Shown: one piece after another, positions 52,924 to 61,155 of the stretch
How positions within the stretch are numbered: the first letter of the stretch is position 1
Layout: every line of letters begins with the position of its first letter
Source of the DNA: Niveispirillum fermenti
Lineage (GTDB): Bacteria > Pseudomonadota > Alphaproteobacteria > Azospirillales > Azospirillaceae
NCBI RefSeq assembly: GCF_048066175.1
Contig: NZ_JBLTXA010000009.1
Coordinates: forward strand, 1-64,000
DNA: 64,000 bases
Direction of reading: 5' to 3'
Program-made: the position numbers and the translations under genes
Notes under the pieces: generated by a model
The model's database searches: none
Told to the model about the DNA's origin: nothing
What the model saw: only the letters and a program-made list of their open reading frames with translations

Positions 52924-52960
52924 ACCAACTTGCGATGAGTAGAACTCATCGCAAGTTGGT
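52924..52960. repeat. Perfect 17-bp inverted repeat with 3-bp loop
   Basis: ACCAACTTGCGATGAGT and its reverse complement ACTCATCGCAAGTTGGT are separated by AGA. The element lies between the GH1 stop (53007, minus) and the LacI start (52878, minus), followed by a smaller repeat TGGCG-AC-CGCCA near 52965. It could be a palindromic interspersed repeat, or an intergenic hairpin terminating GH1 transcription. Confidence 0.75.
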
Positions 52961-53006
52961 CCAGTGGCGACCGCCACAGCACCGCTCGTGCGGCGTAGCC
53001 AAAGTA

Positions 53007-54362
53007 TTATGGGCAATCGGCAGCCGGCGGCACCTCATTCTCATGCATGACCCGGCGCATGAAATCGAAGGACGCCTTGGGCGTGCGTTTCAGGGTTTCA
53101 TAATCCACATGGACCAGACCGAAGCGCTTATTGTACCCGTGCGCCCATTCGAAATTATCCAGCAGGGACCAGGGCATGTAGCCCTGCACATTGGCGCCCG
53201 CTGTGATGGCACGGTGCATGCCGGCCAGATAATCCCGGTAGTAGGCGATGCGGTCCTGGTCGTTGATGCGGCCGTCCGGGCCGGGAATATCCAGGAAGGC
53301 CGCCCCGTTCTCCGTCACGAAGACAGGCGGATTGTCATAGTCGCGGCGAAGCCCGTCCAGGATTTCATAAAAGGCATGCCCGTCGATGCCCCAGTTCATC
53401 TCCGTCCGGCGCAGATATTTCTCCGGCTCCACGATGCGGAACGGCCAGGCGGTTCCTTCCGCAGGGGCCAGATAGGTGGGGAAATAATGGTTCACCCCCT
53501 GGAAATCCACGGGCCGGTGGATTTCCGCCATATCGCCCGCCTGGATATGGGGGGCAAAACGATCCAGTACGCTGTCGGGATAGTGGCCCCGATGGACCGG
53601 ACCCAGAAACACGCCGTTCCATTTATCTTCAAACAGCCCCACCAGATGGCGGTCGCGGTCGGCGAATTGCGGCAGGGGGCGGCCCTTGTGGACAGGCAGA
53701 ACGAAACCGACCGGCACGCCGGGCGCCAGGTCCCGCACCACCTGAACGGCGCGGCCATGGGCCAGGTTCAGGTGGTGGGCCACGCGCACGGCGGCACGCG
53801 GATCGGTCAGGCCGGGGGCGTGGCGGCCCTCCTCGTTGCCCACCCAGGCGCAGACGGACGGCTCGTTGAAGGTGACCCAGGCGCAGGCGCGGTCACCCAC
53901 ACGACGCACCATCAGGTCGGCGTAATCGGCGAACCAGCCGGCGCTGTCACGGTTGACCCAGCCGCCCTGGTCCTGAAGGGCCTGCGGCAGGTCCCAATGA
54001 TATAGGCAGGGCCAGGGCTCCAACCCCCGTTCCAGCATGCCATCCACCAGCCGGTCATAGAAATCCAGGCCCTTCTGGTTGACAGCCCCCAAGCCATCCG
54101 GCAGCACGCGGCCCCACATGATGGAAAAACGGTACTGACGGGCACCAAGGTCGCGGATCAGGTCCAGATCGCCCGCCCAGCGATGATAATGGTCGCAGGC
54201 CACGGTGCCGGTATCGCCATTGGCAACCCGACCGGGTGTTGCGCAATAGGTGTCCCAGATGCTGGGTCCGCGCCCGTCATCGGGCGCCCCCCCTTCGATC
54301 TGATAGCTGGAGGTGGAGACACCCCACCGGAACCCGTCGGGGAAACGCATTGTCGCCGTCAT
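53007..54362 (-). CDS. bglA: GH1 beta-glucosidase
   Basis: This 451-residue family-1 glycoside hydrolase should hydrolyse cellobiose or other beta-glucosides. The acid/base Glu is in VTFNEPSVC and the nucleophile Glu in FVTENGAAF. The N-terminus FPDGFRWGVSTSSYQIEGG is the classical GH1 signature, and YMPWSLLDNFEWAHGY completes the active site. No signal peptide is present, so it is cytoplasmic. It is divergent from the ABC transporter and shares its control region. Confidence 0.93.
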   Translation of the reverse strand: MTATMRFPDGFRWGVSTSSYQIEGGAPDDGRGPSIWDTYCATPGRVANGDTGTVACDHYHRWAGDLDLIRDLGARQYRFSIMWGRVLPDGLGAVNQKGLDFYDRLVDGMLERGLEPWPCLYHWDLPQALQDQGGWVNRDSAGWFADYADLMVRRVGDRACAWVTFNEPSVCAWVGNEEGRHAPGLTDPRAAVRVAHHLNLAHGRAVQVVRDLAPGVPVGFVLPVHKGRPLPQFADRDRHLVGLFEDKWNGVFLGPVHRGHYPDSVLDRFAPHIQAGDMAEIHRPVDFQGVNHYFPTYLAPAEGTAWPFRIVEPEKYLRRTEMNWGIDGHAFYEILDGLRRDYDNPPVFVTENGAAFLDIPGPDGRINDQDRIAYYRDYLAGMHRAITAGANVQGYMPWSLLDNFEWAHGYNKRFGLVHVDYETLKRTPKASFDFMRRVMHENEVPPAADCP

Positions 54363-54460
54363 TTACTGCCTGTCGGAAAAGGAAGTCAGCCGATGCCGCT
54401 GCACATCGCCAGGGCGCGCAGGCGGTCGGATAGATGGCTCGTGAGCATCAACAGAAAAAT

Positions 54461-54472
54461 CGTAACGTTACG
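54461..54472. promoter_or_regulatory. LacI-type operator candidate O1
   Basis: CGTAACGTTACG is a perfect 12-bp palindrome centred on CG, the hallmark of LacI-family sites. It lies in the divergent region nearer the bglA start. Confidence 0.65.
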
Positions 54473-54502
54473 GAAATAGCATGTCTAGAAAGAATCTCCG
54501 TC

Positions 54503-54514
54503 AAAACGTGTTTT
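54503..54514. promoter_or_regulatory. LacI-type operator candidate O2
   Basis: AAAAC-GT-GTTTT forms an inverted repeat directly before the -35 of the transporter promoter. It is weaker than the other two because its centre is not symmetric. Confidence 0.35.
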
Positions 54515-54521
54515 TACAGGT

Positions 54522-54549
54522 TTGACATTGAGGGCATCCTGCCCATACT
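54522..54549 (+). promoter_or_regulatory. Sigma-70 promoter of the ABC operon
   Basis: A perfect TTGACA (54522-54527), a 16-base spacer and CATACT (54544-54549) predict a start near 54556, about 30 bases before the binding-protein ATG. Confidence 0.65.
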
Positions 54550-54559
54550 CACGACAAAT

Positions 54560-54571
54560 CGAAACGTTTTG
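54560..54571. promoter_or_regulatory. LacI-type operator candidate O3 at the transcription start
   Basis: CGAAACGTTTTG is a one-mismatch palindrome centred on CG, sitting at about +5 to +16 of the promoter above. A repressor bound here would block transcription. Confidence 0.65.
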
Positions 54572-54585
54572 GATTGTGCGGCGCA

Positions 54586-55833
54586 ATGAGATCAGGGATC
54601 AAAACATGCTGCGCTGCCGCACAATTCGCGGCAATTTCCTGGCTGGCTCTGATGGGCGCCGCCGCACAGGCGCAGGAACTGGAGGTCATGCACTGGCTGA
54701 CCTCTGGCGGGGAATCTGCGTCGCTGGCCGTCGTGCGCCAAGCCTATCAGGATCAGGGTGGAAGATGGCGTGATGCGCCGGTGCCCGGCGGCTCATCCGC
54801 CCGTGCTGCTGCCGTCAATCGTATCCTGGGGGGCAACCCGCCGCCGGTCTTCCTGTTCTCCGTGGGGACGCAACTGACGGAACTGTCGGCACATGGTCTT
54901 GTCATGCCGGTACCAGGGGCAGGGCCGGAATGGGACCGGGTCCTGCCCCCGCTGCTGGCGCGGTCGGCCAAATATCAGGGGCATTACATGGGTGCCCCGC
55001 TGAATATCCATGGCGAGAACTGGATGTTCTACAACGCCGCCCTGCTGCAACAGGCCAGTCTGGCCGTGCCGCGGACCTGGGCGGAGTTCCTGGATGCGGC
55101 GGCGCGGTTGAAAGCCATGGGCAAGATACCCATCGCACTCGGTGGCCAGCCCTGGCAGGAAAGGCTGCTGTTCAACGCCGTTGTGCTGGGTGTCGGCGGG
55201 CGCGATTTCTACCGTCAGGTCTATGAACAACTGGACCCGGCGGCCCTGGCAAGCCCCACCATGCTGGAAGCGTTCCGCGTGTTCGCCAGCCTGCGCCCCT
55301 TCGTGGATGAGGGCAGCCCCGGCCGGCGCTGGAACCAGGCGACGGCCATGCTGATGCGCGGTGACGCGGGGTTTCAGTTCATGGGCGACTGGGCCAAGGG
55401 GGATATCAGGGCGGCCGGGTTGGAACCGGGGGTGGAGATCGGCTGCGCCCTGGCCCCTGCCCGCGACCAGGCCTACATCATGGTGGTGGACGCCTTCGCC
55501 TTCACCCCCCCGCGTGATGCCGCCACGGCGGCGGCGCAGCAGCACTTCGTCACAGTCATGATGGACAGGGATGTGCAGGCCGGGCTGAACCAGGCCAAGG
55601 GTTCCATCCCCGTCCGCACCGATGTGCCGGAAGATGGCTTCGACGCTTGCGCGAAACAGGCCATGGCCCTGATCCGCGATCCGGCCACCAATCTGGCATC
55701 GACGGGCATGGGCCTGCCCGGTGGGGTGGCGGGGGCCCTGGATGACGCCATCTCCCATTTCTGGAACGATCCACGCCTGAGCCCGGAAGAAGGGCAGGAA
55801 CTGCTGCGCAAATCGCTGCTGGCATTTCGCTGA
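54586..55833 (+). CDS. gtsA: Glucose-type ABC transporter substrate-binding protein
   Basis: This 415-residue periplasmic binding protein has a signal peptide ending AAAQAQE and the start of the mature chain LEVMHWLTSGGESASL, closely matching glucose/mannose binding proteins (GtsA-type) of Pseudomonas and Thermus. GNWMFYN-like NWMFYNAALL and GDAGFQFMGDWAKGD are typical segments. It should bind glucose or a small glucoside for the permeases downstream. An in-frame TTG upstream lies within the operator, so the ATG at 54586 is preferred. Confidence 0.88.
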   Translation: MRSGIKTCCAAAQFAAISWLALMGAAAQAQELEVMHWLTSGGESASLAVVRQAYQDQGGRWRDAPVPGGSSARAAAVNRILGGNPPPVFLFSVGTQLTELSAHGLVMPVPGAGPEWDRVLPPLLARSAKYQGHYMGAPLNIHGENWMFYNAALLQQASLAVPRTWAEFLDAAARLKAMGKIPIALGGQPWQERLLFNAVVLGVGGRDFYRQVYEQLDPAALASPTMLEAFRVFASLRPFVDEGSPGRRWNQATAMLMRGDAGFQFMGDWAKGDIRAAGLEPGVEIGCALAPARDQAYIMVVDAFAFTPPRDAATAAAQQHFVTVMMDRDVQAGLNQAKGSIPVRTDVPEDGFDACAKQAMALIRDPATNLASTGMGLPGGVAGALDDAISHFWNDPRLSPEEGQELLRKSLLAFR

Positions 55834-55879
55834 CCCCGCCAGAAACGGCCATAATGATCAAGGATAAGGGAGGACGGGG

Positions 55880-56749
55880 ATGAAGGCATCGCATCGGGCA
55901 CCCACCATCGCCCTGTTGCCGGCAGGGTTGATCACCTTCGTCTGTTTCTATCTGTTCATCGGCTGGACCTTCGCCATCTCACTGACGGGCTCGCAATTGC
56001 TGCCCAGTTGGGATTTTGTCGGCCTGCTTCAGTATGAGCGCCTGTTCGCCAGTGCGCGCTGGTGGACGGCGCTGGGCAATATGGTCCTTTACGGGGCGCT
56101 GTTCATCACGGGCTGCCTGGCCCTGGGCTATCTGCTGGCCATCCTGATCGACCGGGGCGTGCGGGCGGAGGGCCTGTATCGCACCATTTTCATGCTGCCT
56201 TTGTCCATGTCCTTCATCGTCACGGGCATCATCTGGCAATGGATGCTCAATCCCGGCCTGGGCATCCAGCAGGCCGTGCGTGGGCTGGGATGGGAGGAAT
56301 TTGCCTTCAACTGGCTGGTGCGGGCCGACCGGTCCATCTACACCGTGGCGCTCGCCGGCATCTGGCAGCAATCGGGCCTGTGCATGGCCCTGTTCCTGGC
56401 GGGCCTGCGCGGGGTTGACCCCAATATCTGGAAGGCGGCGAAGGTTGACGGCATTCCCACCTGGCGGGTCTATGCCTCCATCATCACACCCATGCTGCGG
56501 CCGGTTTTCTTCACGGCGGGCATTCTTCTCTTCTCGCTGGTGGTGAAATCCTTCGATCTGGTGGTGGCGCTGACGGGCGGGGGGCCGGGCTTCTCTTCCG
56601 ACCTGCCGGCCCGCTTCGTCATGGAGCATATCCTGAACCGGCAGGAACTGGGGCTGGGGGCGGCGGGTGCCTGCATGATGCTGGCCACCATTGCCGCCGT
56701 CGTCGGCCCCTATCTCTATGCCGAAATCCGGCAGAAGAAGGGGAATTGA
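55880..56749 (+). CDS. gtsB: ABC sugar permease (first subunit)
   Basis: This 289-residue inner-membrane permease of the CUT1 family has six or so membrane helices and the EAA-type loop with WKAAKVDGIPTWRVYASIITP, which couples to the ATPase. GGAGGACGGGG precedes the ATG. It partners the permease at 56752. Confidence 0.9.
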   Translation: MKASHRAPTIALLPAGLITFVCFYLFIGWTFAISLTGSQLLPSWDFVGLLQYERLFASARWWTALGNMVLYGALFITGCLALGYLLAILIDRGVRAEGLYRTIFMLPLSMSFIVTGIIWQWMLNPGLGIQQAVRGLGWEEFAFNWLVRADRSIYTVALAGIWQQSGLCMALFLAGLRGVDPNIWKAAKVDGIPTWRVYASIITPMLRPVFFTAGILLFSLVVKSFDLVVALTGGGPGFSSDLPARFVMEHILNRQELGLGAAGACMMLATIAAVVGPYLYAEIRQKKGN

Positions 56750-56751
56750 GA

Positions 56752-57591
56752 ATGCGGCGCCTGCCCCTTTACCTGATGCTGTCCATCGCGGCGATTGTGG
56801 TGCTGTTCCCGCTGCTGGTCATGCTTTCCACCTCGCTGAAGCCACTGGCGGAGATCAATAATGGCAGCCTGTTCGCCCTGCCGCAGGAACCGACTGTCGA
56901 TGCCTGGACCAAGGCCTGGGGTGGGGCCTGCATCTCCGGTGATTGCCGGGGCCTGTCGGTCTGGTTCGGCAATTCCTTTGCCATTGTGCTGCCGGCGCTG
57001 TTCTGCTCCCTCGGGCTTGGGGCGCTGACGGGCTATGCGCTCAGCCTGCGCACGGCGCGGTGGGTGGACTACCTGTTCGCCGCCCTGCTGATCGGCCTGT
57101 TCATCCCGCCGCAGGTCACGCTCTATCCCATGATTGCACTGGTACGCGAACTGGGCCTGTTCGGGACGCGGGGCGGGCTGGTCTTTGCCCACACGGTCTG
57201 GGGTCTGGCCTTCGTCACCCTGCTGTTCCGCAACTTCTTCCTGTCGGTGCCGCGCGACCTTCTGAAGGCGGCGCGGATCGACGGGGCCGGGTTCCTGGCC
57301 ACCTTCTGGTATGTGATGCTGCCTTTGTCGCTGCCGGTCTGTGCCGTCGCCCTGGTGCTGCAATTCACCTATATCTGGAACGATTTCATCCTGGGCCTGA
57401 CCTTCGCGGGGCCGGGGCAGCAGCCGGTGACGGTGGCGCTGAACGTGCTGGCCGGGTCGCAGCTCGGGCCGCAGGAATATAATGTCAACATGGCGGCGAC
57501 CATGATCGCCGCCCTGCCCACCATCCTGGTCTATCTCCTGTCCGGACGGCTGTTCGTGCGCGGGATCGCGGCCGGGGCCGTGAAGGGATGA
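56752..57591 (+). CDS. gtsC: ABC sugar permease (second subunit)
   Basis: This 279-residue CUT1 permease starts RRLPLYLMLSIAAIVVLFPL and carries the EAA loop LLKAARIDGAGFLATFWYVMLP. It starts two bases after the first permease's stop, with AAGGGGAA upstream; an in-frame TTG six bases earlier overlaps that stop. Its stop overlaps the ATPase start. Confidence 0.9.
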   Translation: MRRLPLYLMLSIAAIVVLFPLLVMLSTSLKPLAEINNGSLFALPQEPTVDAWTKAWGGACISGDCRGLSVWFGNSFAIVLPALFCSLGLGALTGYALSLRTARWVDYLFAALLIGLFIPPQVTLYPMIALVRELGLFGTRGGLVFAHTVWGLAFVTLLFRNFFLSVPRDLLKAARIDGAGFLATFWYVMLPLSLPVCAVALVLQFTYIWNDFILGLTFAGPGQQPVTVALNVLAGSQLGPQEYNVNMAATMIAALPTILVYLLSGRLFVRGIAAGAVKG

Positions 57592-58688
57592 TGAGGATGC
57601 AACGGGTCCGCCTGCATGAAATCGCCAAGCGCTTCGGGACCACGGTGGTTCTGGAAAAGATCGACCTGGATATCGAGCCGGGGGAATTCCTTGTGCTGCT
57701 GGGCCCGTCGGGTTGCGGCAAGTCCACGCTGCTGAACATCGTGGCGGGGCTGGAGGAGCCGAGCGGCGGCACACTGCATTTCGGCGACCGCGACGTGACG
57801 GCGCTGGAACCCGACCAGCGCGACATTGCCATGGTGTTCCAGTCCTACGCGCTTTACCCGACCATGTCGGTCGCGCGGAATATCGGTTTCGGGTTGAAGA
57901 TGCGCGGGCTGGACCGGGCCGGGATCGAGGCGAAGGTGGCGGATGTGGCCCGGTTGCTGCAAATCGAACATCTGCTGGACCGCAAGCCGTCGCAGCTTTC
58001 CGGCGGGCAGCAGCAGCGGGTGGCCATCGGCCGTGCCCTGGTGCGGGAACCACAGGTGTTCCTTCTGGACGAGCCGTTGAGCAACCTGGATGCAAAGCTG
58101 CGCGCCGACATGCGCGTGGAATTGAAACGCCTGCATGAGCGCTCCCGGCGCACCACCCTCTATGTGACCCATGATCAGGTGGAGGCGATGACGCTGGCCA
58201 GCCGCATCGTGGTGATGAACAAGGGCCGTGTGCAGCAATGCGACCGGCCGGAACTGGTCTATGCGAAGCCGGCAAACCGCTTCGTGGCCGGCTTCGTCGG
58301 TGCGCCGACGATGAATTTCCTGGAAGGGGAGCTGGCGGCGGCGGGTGACTTGCCGGGATTGCGGCTGGGGGAGGCCATCCTGCCCTTGCCGAGGCTGCCG
58401 GCGGCCACCGCACGGCACATGGGACGCCCGCTGGTGCTGGGCCTGCGGCCGGAACATCTGGCTCTGGCCCCGGCTCCGACGGATAGGGCCGGCACCTGCC
58501 GGGGTCAGGTACTCATGACCGAGCCGACCGGGCCCGACACCTATGTGTTGATCCGGCTGGCCGGCCGGGAGGTCACGGCCCGCATGCCGCCCGGTGTGGC
58601 CCTGTCGCCCGGACAGATGGTGGACCTGCGCCTGGACGGTGCGGCCGCCAGCCTGTTCGACAGCGGCGACGGCCAACGCCTGGATTGA
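57588..58688 (+). CDS. gtsD: ABC transporter ATPase (MalK/UgpC family)
   Basis: This 366-residue ATPase drives the sugar importer. Walker A GPSGCGKST, signature LSGGQQQR, Walker B VFLLDEPLSNLD and the H-loop VTHDQ are all present. The C-terminal TOBE region begins around residue 240. ATGATGAGG at the start offers a start inside the permease stop (57588), so coupling is tight. Such ATPases are often shared among several CUT1 importers. Confidence 0.93.
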   Translation: MMRMQRVRLHEIAKRFGTTVVLEKIDLDIEPGEFLVLLGPSGCGKSTLLNIVAGLEEPSGGTLHFGDRDVTALEPDQRDIAMVFQSYALYPTMSVARNIGFGLKMRGLDRAGIEAKVADVARLLQIEHLLDRKPSQLSGGQQQRVAIGRALVREPQVFLLDEPLSNLDAKLRADMRVELKRLHERSRRTTLYVTHDQVEAMTLASRIVVMNKGRVQQCDRPELVYAKPANRFVAGFVGAPTMNFLEGELAAAGDLPGLRLGEAILPLPRLPAATARHMGRPLVLGLRPEHLALAPAPTDRAGTCRGQVLMTEPTGPDTYVLIRLAGREVTARMPPGVALSPGQMVDLRLDGAAASLFDSGDGQRLD

Positions 58689-58695
58689 GGGTCGG

Positions 58696-59211
58696 ATGAT
58701 GGTGACACCAAAGCCCCTGGTGCTGGTGATGGGCGTGTGCGGTTGTGGCAAGTCCACCTTGGGGGCGGCATTGGCCGAGGCCTTGGGCACGGGCTTTCTG
58801 GAAGGGGACAGGCTGCATCCCCCGGAAAATGTCGCCCGCATGCAGGCCGGCATTCCCCTGACGGATGGGGACCGGCAGGGCTGGCTGACGGCGATCGCCG
58901 CGGAAATCCGGGCCGCGGCAAGGGCCGGGACCGGGTTGGTCGTGGCCTGTTCGGCCCTGAAACGGCGTTATCGCGAGATGCTACGCGCCGGTGGGCTGCC
59001 GCTTGCCGTCATCCATCTCCATGGTCCGCGCGAAATCCTGGCCGACCGGATGGCCGCGCGACCCGGCCATTTCATGCCGGTATCCCTGCTGGACAGCCAG
59101 CTTGAAACCCTGGAGTTACCGACAGCGGAGGCAGGCGCCGTGACGCTGGACCTGCGGGAGCCGATGCCGGTATTGCTGGGCAGCGCCCTGGCCTTCATCC
59201 GGGCAGAATGA
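58696..59211 (+). CDS. gntK: Gluconokinase (thermoresistant type)
   Basis: This 171-residue P-loop kinase phosphorylates D-gluconate to 6-phosphogluconate. The P-loop GVCGCGKST is followed by GDRLHPPENVARM and LTDGDRQGWL (substrate and Mg contacts), ACSALKRRYR and HFMPVSLLDSQ. It starts eight bases after the ATPase stop, so it belongs to the ABC operon. The combination suggests that imported glucose or gluconate enters the Entner-Doudoroff pathway through gluconate. Confidence 0.93.
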   Translation: MMVTPKPLVLVMGVCGCGKSTLGAALAEALGTGFLEGDRLHPPENVARMQAGIPLTDGDRQGWLTAIAAEIRAAARAGTGLVVACSALKRRYREMLRAGGLPLAVIHLHGPREILADRMAARPGHFMPVSLLDSQLETLELPTAEAGAVTLDLREPMPVLLGSALAFIRAE

Positions 59212-59284
59212 TACTCATCCGCCTTGATACTGATCGATGGCCACTATCAAGGCGGCCGCATTCCGCCGGCCCTCATATCGGGGT

Positions 59285-59803
59285 TCAGCCGGACACCGCC
59301 GCGAAGCCGCCATAGCGGCCATCCATATAGACCAGCGGGTCGATCGGGCTCAAGTCCAGCACCGCCTGCACCTCCCCGATGAACACCCCGTGGGTGCCGA
59401 ACCGGGTGTTCGCCACATTGCGGCAGAAGAAGCTGGCCTGCGCATCGGCCAGATAGGCATGGCCCAGGGGGGAGCATCGCCAGTCGCCGATGGCGAAGCG
59501 CGCCTCTCCCTTCTCCCGGCCGGCACAAAGGCTGGATATTTCCAGTTGCCGCGCCGTCAGGATGTTGATGCAGAAATCCGCCCCCTCTGACAGCGGTGCG
59601 AACAGGCTGGCCGACCGGTTCACGCAGATCAGCATGGAGGGCGGGTCCATGCTAAGTTCGCTGACCGCTGTGGCCGTCATGGCGAAGCGCTGGCCCTCGT
59701 GGTGGCAGGTGATGACCACGACGGCCTTGGCAAGACTGCGCAACCCCTTGCGCAGGGCTGCGGCGATATCGGCCTTGTCGGTGGCGACGGCGTCAGTAGG
59801 CAT
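59285..59803 (-). CDS. Flavin reductase-like FMN-binding protein
   Basis: This 172-residue protein of the flavin-reductase/HpaC/DIM6 family has VVVITCHHEGQRFAMTATAV, ELSMDPPSMLICVNRSAS (flavin-binding) and CINILTARQLEIS. It should supply reduced FMN to the LLM-type monooxygenase encoded upstream in the same operon. The start at 59803 has AGGGAAA and overlaps the preceding CMD gene's stop by 11 bases. Confidence 0.87.
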   Translation of the reverse strand: MPTDAVATDKADIAAALRKGLRSLAKAVVVITCHHEGQRFAMTATAVSELSMDPPSMLICVNRSASLFAPLSEGADFCINILTARQLEISSLCAGREKGEARFAIGDWRCSPLGHAYLADAQASFFCRNVANTRFGTHGVFIGEVQAVLDLSPIDPLVYMDGRYGGFAAVSG

Positions 59804-60182
59804 CGATTTCCCTCAGCGCCGCTCCAGCCTCCCGCCAACTATCCGCACCGGCCGGCAGGCCGGCATACAGCGTGGCATGCAGCAGGATTTCACGGATCTC
59901 CTCCTTGCTGACCCCATTGGCGATGGCCCCCTTCACATGGTTGCGAAGCTGGGCGGGACGGCTCTGTCCCACCAGGATGGCGATGGTCAGCATGGAACGG
60001 ATTTTCAGCGACAGGCTGGGCCGGTCCCACACCTCGCCAAAGCAGATGCGCGTGACGGCATCCTGCAGGGGCATGGTGAAATCATCGGCATCCAGCAGGC
60101 TTTTCATGCCCTCGGCCCCGAAAATCTGCTCCCGCAGGGCCCGGCCACGCGCGGCGGCATCGGTGTCATGTGACGAACTCAT
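59793..60182 (-). CDS. Carboxymuconolactone decarboxylase-family protein
   Basis: This 129-residue single-domain CMD protein has FGEVWDRPSLSLKIRSMLTI, LRNHVKGAIANGVSKEEIREILLHATLYAGLPAG, the standard PcaC-like pattern. It may decarboxylate or act as a lyase on a ring-cleavage product. It is coupled to the esterase (ATGA) and to the flavin reductase, and is preceded by CAGGAGC. It is unrelated in arrangement to the tandem CMD protein at 8186. Confidence 0.87.
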   Translation of the reverse strand: MSSSHDTDAAARGRALREQIFGAEGMKSLLDADDFTMPLQDAVTRICFGEVWDRPSLSLKIRSMLTIAILVGQSRPAQLRNHVKGAIANGVSKEEIREILLHATLYAGLPAGADSWREAGAALREIDAY

Positions 60183-61147
60183 TTTGTTTGCTCCTGTTCG
60201 TGGGGCCACAGAAAGGGCCTTGCGGTCCCGGCCATCGTTTCCATTTCATATGCGGCGGCGGGGGACAGGCCGATGGCGCGCATGAAGCCATGGATCATGC
60301 CTGGTGCGGTGCGGACCTGTACCGGCACACCGGCATCGTGCAGCCGTGCCGCATAATCCTCCCCCTCCCCCCGCAACGGATCATGCTCGGCCCCGATCAG
60401 CAGGGCCGGGGGAAGGCCGGAAAGGTCCGGCACGGACAGGGGTGGCATCAAAAAGGGCTCCGCCGCCTGCGACTGCCGGTAAATCCGCACGAAATCCTCC
60501 ACCCGTGGCACCGTCAGCAGCGGGTCGCGGCCCTGATGGTATGACGGTCGATCGGGTATCAGCGCATAGGCGCCATACATCAGCATCTGACAGACGGGCC
60601 GGACATCCAGGCCCGCATCGCGCGCCATGATGGCGGTCATGGTCGCGAACAGGGCGCCGACACTGTCGCCGGCCACGGCGATGCGGCGCGGATCGACACC
60701 CAGCAGACCGGCATGGCTCACAAGCCACTGGAAGGCCGTCAGGCAATCTTCCTGTGCCGCGTGATAGCTGCTCTCCGGCAGGCGGCGATATTGCACGCTG
60801 ACCACCACCGCCCCGGTCGCCTCGGCCAGCCCCTGGGCCACGATGTCGAAGCTTTCGACACTGCCGAAGACGAAGCCGCCGCCATGGAAATAGCATATGC
60901 CCGGCCGTTCGATATCGCGCCCCGGATGGAACAGGGTGATACCGATCTCCCGTCCCGGCGCCACGATGAAACTGGCATGGCGCCGCAGGCCGGGAGCGGG
61001 GGGCCGGGCAAAGGCACCGGCATTCAGATCGGAGAGGAGCCGGGCGGCCGACAGGGTTCCGCCGCCCGGTGACTGCGCCGCACGGAAGGCCCCCAGATAG
61101 GCCTCCATCCCCTCCGCCAGGGTCGCAGGCGCCGCTGTCGCGGACAC
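60179..61147 (-). CDS. Alpha/beta-hydrolase, hormone-sensitive-lipase family esterase
   Basis: This 322-residue esterase has the oxyanion motif YFHGGGFVFGS, the nucleophile GDSVGA, the acid in GAEHDPLRGEG and the His in MIHGF. It should hydrolyse an ester or lactone produced by the oxygenase in this operon. The GTG at 61147 lies eight bases after the preceding stop; an alternative ATG at 61108 has GGCGGAGGGG just before it and could be the true start. Confidence 0.85.
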   Translation of the reverse strand: MSATAAPATLAEGMEAYLGAFRAAQSPGGGTLSAARLLSDLNAGAFARPPAPGLRRHASFIVAPGREIGITLFHPGRDIERPGICYFHGGGFVFGSVESFDIVAQGLAEATGAVVVSVQYRRLPESSYHAAQEDCLTAFQWLVSHAGLLGVDPRRIAVAGDSVGALFATMTAIMARDAGLDVRPVCQMLMYGAYALIPDRPSYHQGRDPLLTVPRVEDFVRIYRQSQAAEPFLMPPLSVPDLSGLPPALLIGAEHDPLRGEGEDYAARLHDAGVPVQVRTAPGMIHGFMRAIGLSPAAAYEMETMAGTARPFLWPHEQEQTK

Positions 61148-61155
61148 GGGCGGGC

